In this document: positions 6,425 to 7,811 of the stretch, piece by piece
How the letters are laid out: every line of letters starts with the position of its first letter
Position numbering within the stretch: the stretch's first letter is position 1
Assembly (NCBI GenBank): GCA_003663695.1
Contig: QMUB01000046.1
Span: forward strand, 1 to 7,811
Reading direction: 5' to 3'
Source of the DNA: Thermococci archaeon
GTDB taxonomy: Archaea; Methanobacteriota_B; Thermococci; Thermococcales; Thermococcaceae
Length of the DNA: 7,811 bases
Notes under the pieces: generated by a model
What the model was told of the DNA's origin: nothing
What the model saw: only the letters and a program-made list of their open reading frames with translations
Databases searched by the model: none
Position numbers and translations under genes: made by a program

Positions 6425-6453
6425 ATGGTGACGGCCAGCTATCGCCAGCCGCC
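6417..6453 (-). promoter_or_regulatory. Structured rps15 leader: GU-rich hairpin plus Shine-Dalgarno-sequestering hairpin
   Basis: Read as RNA on the minus strand, GGCUGGC (6450-6444), loop GAUA (6443-6440) and GCUGGCC (6439-6433) form seven continuous pairs, including a tandem U-G/G-U. The stem can extend by C6451-G6432, G6452-U6431 and G6453-C6430. Directly after it UCACC (6431-6427), loop AUGGA, and GGUGA (6421-6417) form a five-pair hairpin that hides the rps15 ribosome binding site. The two stems share only two bases. The wobble pairs would be C-A mismatches on the plus strand, so the structure belongs to rps15 mRNA. S15 is known to recognise a G-U next to G-C in rRNA and, in bacteria, in its own leaders; a role here is inferred. 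Confidence 0.55.
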
Positions 6454-6488
6454 CCTAATAGGAATGTCGAAGGTGGTATGTGCGGAGC

Positions 6489-6503
6489 ATTTAAAAAGTT
6501 TGC
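6489..6503 (-). promoter_or_regulatory. Promoter of the rps15 operon
   Basis: On the minus strand GCAAAC (6498-6503) followed by TTTTTAAAT (6489-6497) is a good match to the Thermococcales BRE/TATA pattern. Initiation about 25 bases downstream falls near 6468, giving a leader of roughly 55 bases, long for this group and containing the two predicted hairpins. Confidence 0.65.
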
Positions 6504-6532
6504 TCTCTTATCAATTTTACAATATAATAATT

Positions 6533-6546
6533 GAAAAGCTTAAATA
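6533..6546 (+). promoter_or_regulatory. Promoter of the CBS-domain gene
   Basis: GAAAAG (6533-6538) followed by CTTAAATA (6539-6546) closely fits the Thermococcales BRE/TATA consensus. Initiation about 25 bases downstream falls near 6568, only a few bases before the candidate GTG starts, so the mRNA has a very short leader. Confidence 0.65.
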
Positions 6547-6572
6547 GTTGAGTAGCGTTTAACATAAAAGCG

Positions 6573-7436
6573 GTGGTGAAAGTGAAGGTTAAAAGTTTAA
6601 TGACAAAGGACCCAGTGGTAATAGAGCTTCCAGCTACGAGGAGCTATGCCCTAGAGCTTTTTAAGAAGCATAAAGTTAGGTCATTTCCTGTTGTAAGGAG
6701 ACATACGGGAGATGTAGTGGGGATAATAAGCATTAAGAGGGTTCTCCTTCACCCTGACGAGGATCAGCTGGCGATGCTCGTTAAAAGAGATGTACCCCTT
6801 GTAAAACCCAATGATGATGTTAAAAAGGCTGCAAAGCTCATGATAAACAATCACTATAGAAGGGTGGTTGTGATTAATGATGAAAATAAAGTTGTTGGAA
6901 TTCTCACGGTGGGGGATGTGATAAGGAGATATCTCTCCAAGAACGAAAAGATGAGGGATATTGAAATTGCGGATTTCTATCAGAAATATACGAGCGTCAT
7001 TTGGAGAGGGACTCCGCTGAAAGCCGCCTTAAGGGCTCTGCTCCTTGCCGATACAATGGCACTCCCTGTACTCGATGATGAGGGCAAACTCATAGGAATT
7101 ATCGATGAGACAGATATTCTGAAGGATAGCGAGGTTGTTAGAACAGTTAAATCATCCGAGCTGGTTGCATCCAGTGAGGAAGAATGGATTTTGGAGAGCC
7201 ATCCAACGCTTCTATTCGAGAAGAAGGAGCTTAAGCTTCCAAATAAGCCCGTTGAGGATTTAATGACCAGGGAACTGGTCATCGCCACAGAGGGCATGAG
7301 TGTGTATGATGTGGCGAAGAAAATGACGGAGTTGCATATAGAGCAGCTTCCTGTTATCAAAGGGAAAGACGAGCTTGTGGGCATGATCAGGGATATAGAC
7401 CTTATACAGGTTTTAATCAAAAGAAGGGGCAAATGA
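6573..7436 (+). CDS. Four-CBS-domain protein (two Bateman modules)
   Basis: The 287-residue product consists almost wholly of CBS domains, with no membrane, kinase or DNA-binding part. Four repeats are visible: about 7-60 (VKSLMTKDPVVIELPAT ... VVGIISIKRVL), 66-122 (LVKRDVPLVKPNDD ... VVGILTVGDVI), 130-187 (IADFYQKYTSVIWRGTP ... LIGIIDETDIL) and 226-284 (PVEDLMTRELVIATEGM ... LVGMIRDIDLI). A charged linker of about 35 residues separates repeats 3 and 4. CBS pairs bind adenosyl ligands such as AMP, ATP or S-adenosylmethionine and act as sensors; the ligand cannot be told here. GTGs at 6573, 6576 and 6582 are possible starts. I give the longest, but GGTGGT (6572-6577) would serve 6582, so the first three residues are uncertain. 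The stop overlaps the homoserine dehydrogenase start as ATGA, suggesting coupled synthesis. Confidence 0.93.
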   Translation: MVKVKVKSLMTKDPVVIELPATRSYALELFKKHKVRSFPVVRRHTGDVVGIISIKRVLLHPDEDQLAMLVKRDVPLVKPNDDVKKAAKLMINNHYRRVVVINDENKVVGILTVGDVIRRYLSKNEKMRDIEIADFYQKYTSVIWRGTPLKAALRALLLADTMALPVLDDEGKLIGIIDETDILKDSEVVRTVKSSELVASSEEEWILESHPTLLFEKKELKLPNKPVEDLMTRELVIATEGMSVYDVAKKMTELHIEQLPVIKGKDELVGMIRDIDLIQVLIKRRGK

Positions 7437-7811
7437 TGCTTGTTTCCCTCTCCATTTTAGGTTTTGGAAATGTGGGAAGGGGAGTCGCGAGGGTTCTTCT
7501 GGAGAAGAGGGAGTGGTTCAGACGTAAATATGGCATCGAGTTTAAGGTGGTGAGCATTTCTGACTCTTCCGCCACGGTGTGGGATGAAAGCGGCATAGAT
7601 CTAAGGGAAGCCCTTGAGGTTAAAGAAACTTTTGGGAGACTCAGCTACTGGGGGAATGAATACGATTTGTACCATCTACCTCCTGAGGATGTTGCAAAGG
7701 AGGTGGAGAGCGATGTATTCATTGATCTGACTCCCGCAAATCCGGAGGCTTATAAGTGGCACATGGAAGCCTTTAGGATGGGGCGGCATGTGGTAACTTC
7801 AAACAAGCCCC
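7433..7811 (+). CDS. hom: Homoserine dehydrogenase (N-terminal part)
   Basis: I translated this frame by hand; 126 codons are present and it runs off the right edge. The product starts MMLVSLSILGFGNVGRGVAR, a Rossmann nucleotide-binding loop (GFGNVG, residues 10-15), followed by a strand with FKVVSISDSSATVW, then DVFIDLTPANPEAY and VVTSNKP (about 119-125), the conserved segment of the homoserine dehydrogenase NAD(P)-binding domain. The enzyme reduces aspartate semialdehyde to homoserine, the branch point to threonine and methionine. The catalytic domain and any C-terminal ACT domain are outside the window. The ATG at 7433 overlaps the stop codon of the CBS gene by four bases; a second ATG follows at 7436. 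GAAGGGGC just upstream is a modest ribosome binding site, consistent with dependence on translation of the upstream gene. Confidence 0.92.
   Translation, partial: MMLVSLSILGFGNVGRGVARVLLEKREWFRRKYGIEFKVVSISDSSATVWDESGIDLREALEVKETFGRLSYWGNEYDLYHLPPEDVAKEVESDVFIDLTPANPEAYKWHMEAFRMGRHVVTSNKP

Noticed and set aside
6433..6450. Direct repeat GCTGGC-GATA-GCTGGC considered as a DNA operator
   Set aside because: The same bases form a continuous stem on the mRNA strand once G-U pairs are allowed, and they lie inside the expected transcript.
6430..6490. GC-rich intergenic block considered as a stand-alone C/D or H/ACA guide RNA
   Set aside because: No C box (RUGAUGA) and D box (CUGA) pair and no hairpin with a properly spaced ACA were found; the structure fits better as the rps15 leader.
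6980..7432. Minus-strand open frame of 150 codons opposite the CBS gene
   Set aside because: Serine-rich low-complexity product, typical of an antisense shadow; the CBS repeats on the plus strand explain the region.

Overview
The window comes from a hyperthermophilic euryarchaeon of the order Thermococcales. Thermococcus or a close relative fits best: the aspartate transporter ends in the same kind of ELDESKW tail I remember for the T. kodakarensis protein. Other support is an archaeal class I aldolase, the archaeal ribosomal proteins eS1 (S3Ae) and uS15, a GAN/RecJ-like DHH nuclease, a KEOPS Pcc1 subunit, GGTGA-type ribosome binding sites and BRE/TATA promoters. The DNA is densely coding. 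I see no tRNA, rRNA, CRISPR, insertion sequence or sign of recent transfer.

Layout. Positions 1-495 (minus) hold the N-terminal 165 codons of a biotin-dependent carboxyltransferase (OadA/PycB type) that runs off the left edge. Fructose-bisphosphate aldolase (598-1446, minus) lies upstream of it in the same direction. A compact divergent promoter region (about 1447-1541) separates fba from biotin ligase (1542-2285, plus), which is followed by a sodium/aspartate symporter (2321-3598, plus). The symporter converges with a four-gene minus-strand cluster transcribed leftward from about 6468: rps15, a GAN/RecJ-like nuclease, pcc1 and rps3ae, ending at 3628. Divergent from rps15 is a four-CBS-domain protein (6573-7436, plus), whose stop codon overlaps the start of homoserine dehydrogenase (7433 to the right edge).

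How the genes fit together. Biotin ligase would charge the biotin carrier that serves the carboxyltransferase. The aldolase is central to glycolysis and gluconeogenesis and carries an imperfect Thermococcales glycolytic motif over its start region. The minus-strand cluster combines ribosome structure, DNA replication or repair, and tRNA t6A modification. The CBS protein and homoserine dehydrogenase are translationally coupled, which suggests a regulatory pair at the head of threonine/methionine synthesis.

The most interesting signal is the rps15 leader (6417-6453). It folds on paper, on the mRNA strand only, into a GU-rich hairpin followed directly by a hairpin that hides the rps15 Shine-Dalgarno sequence. 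This looks like a candidate autoregulatory site for S15 in an archaeon. I do not see a wholly new multi-gene system here; most genes are recognisable core functions.
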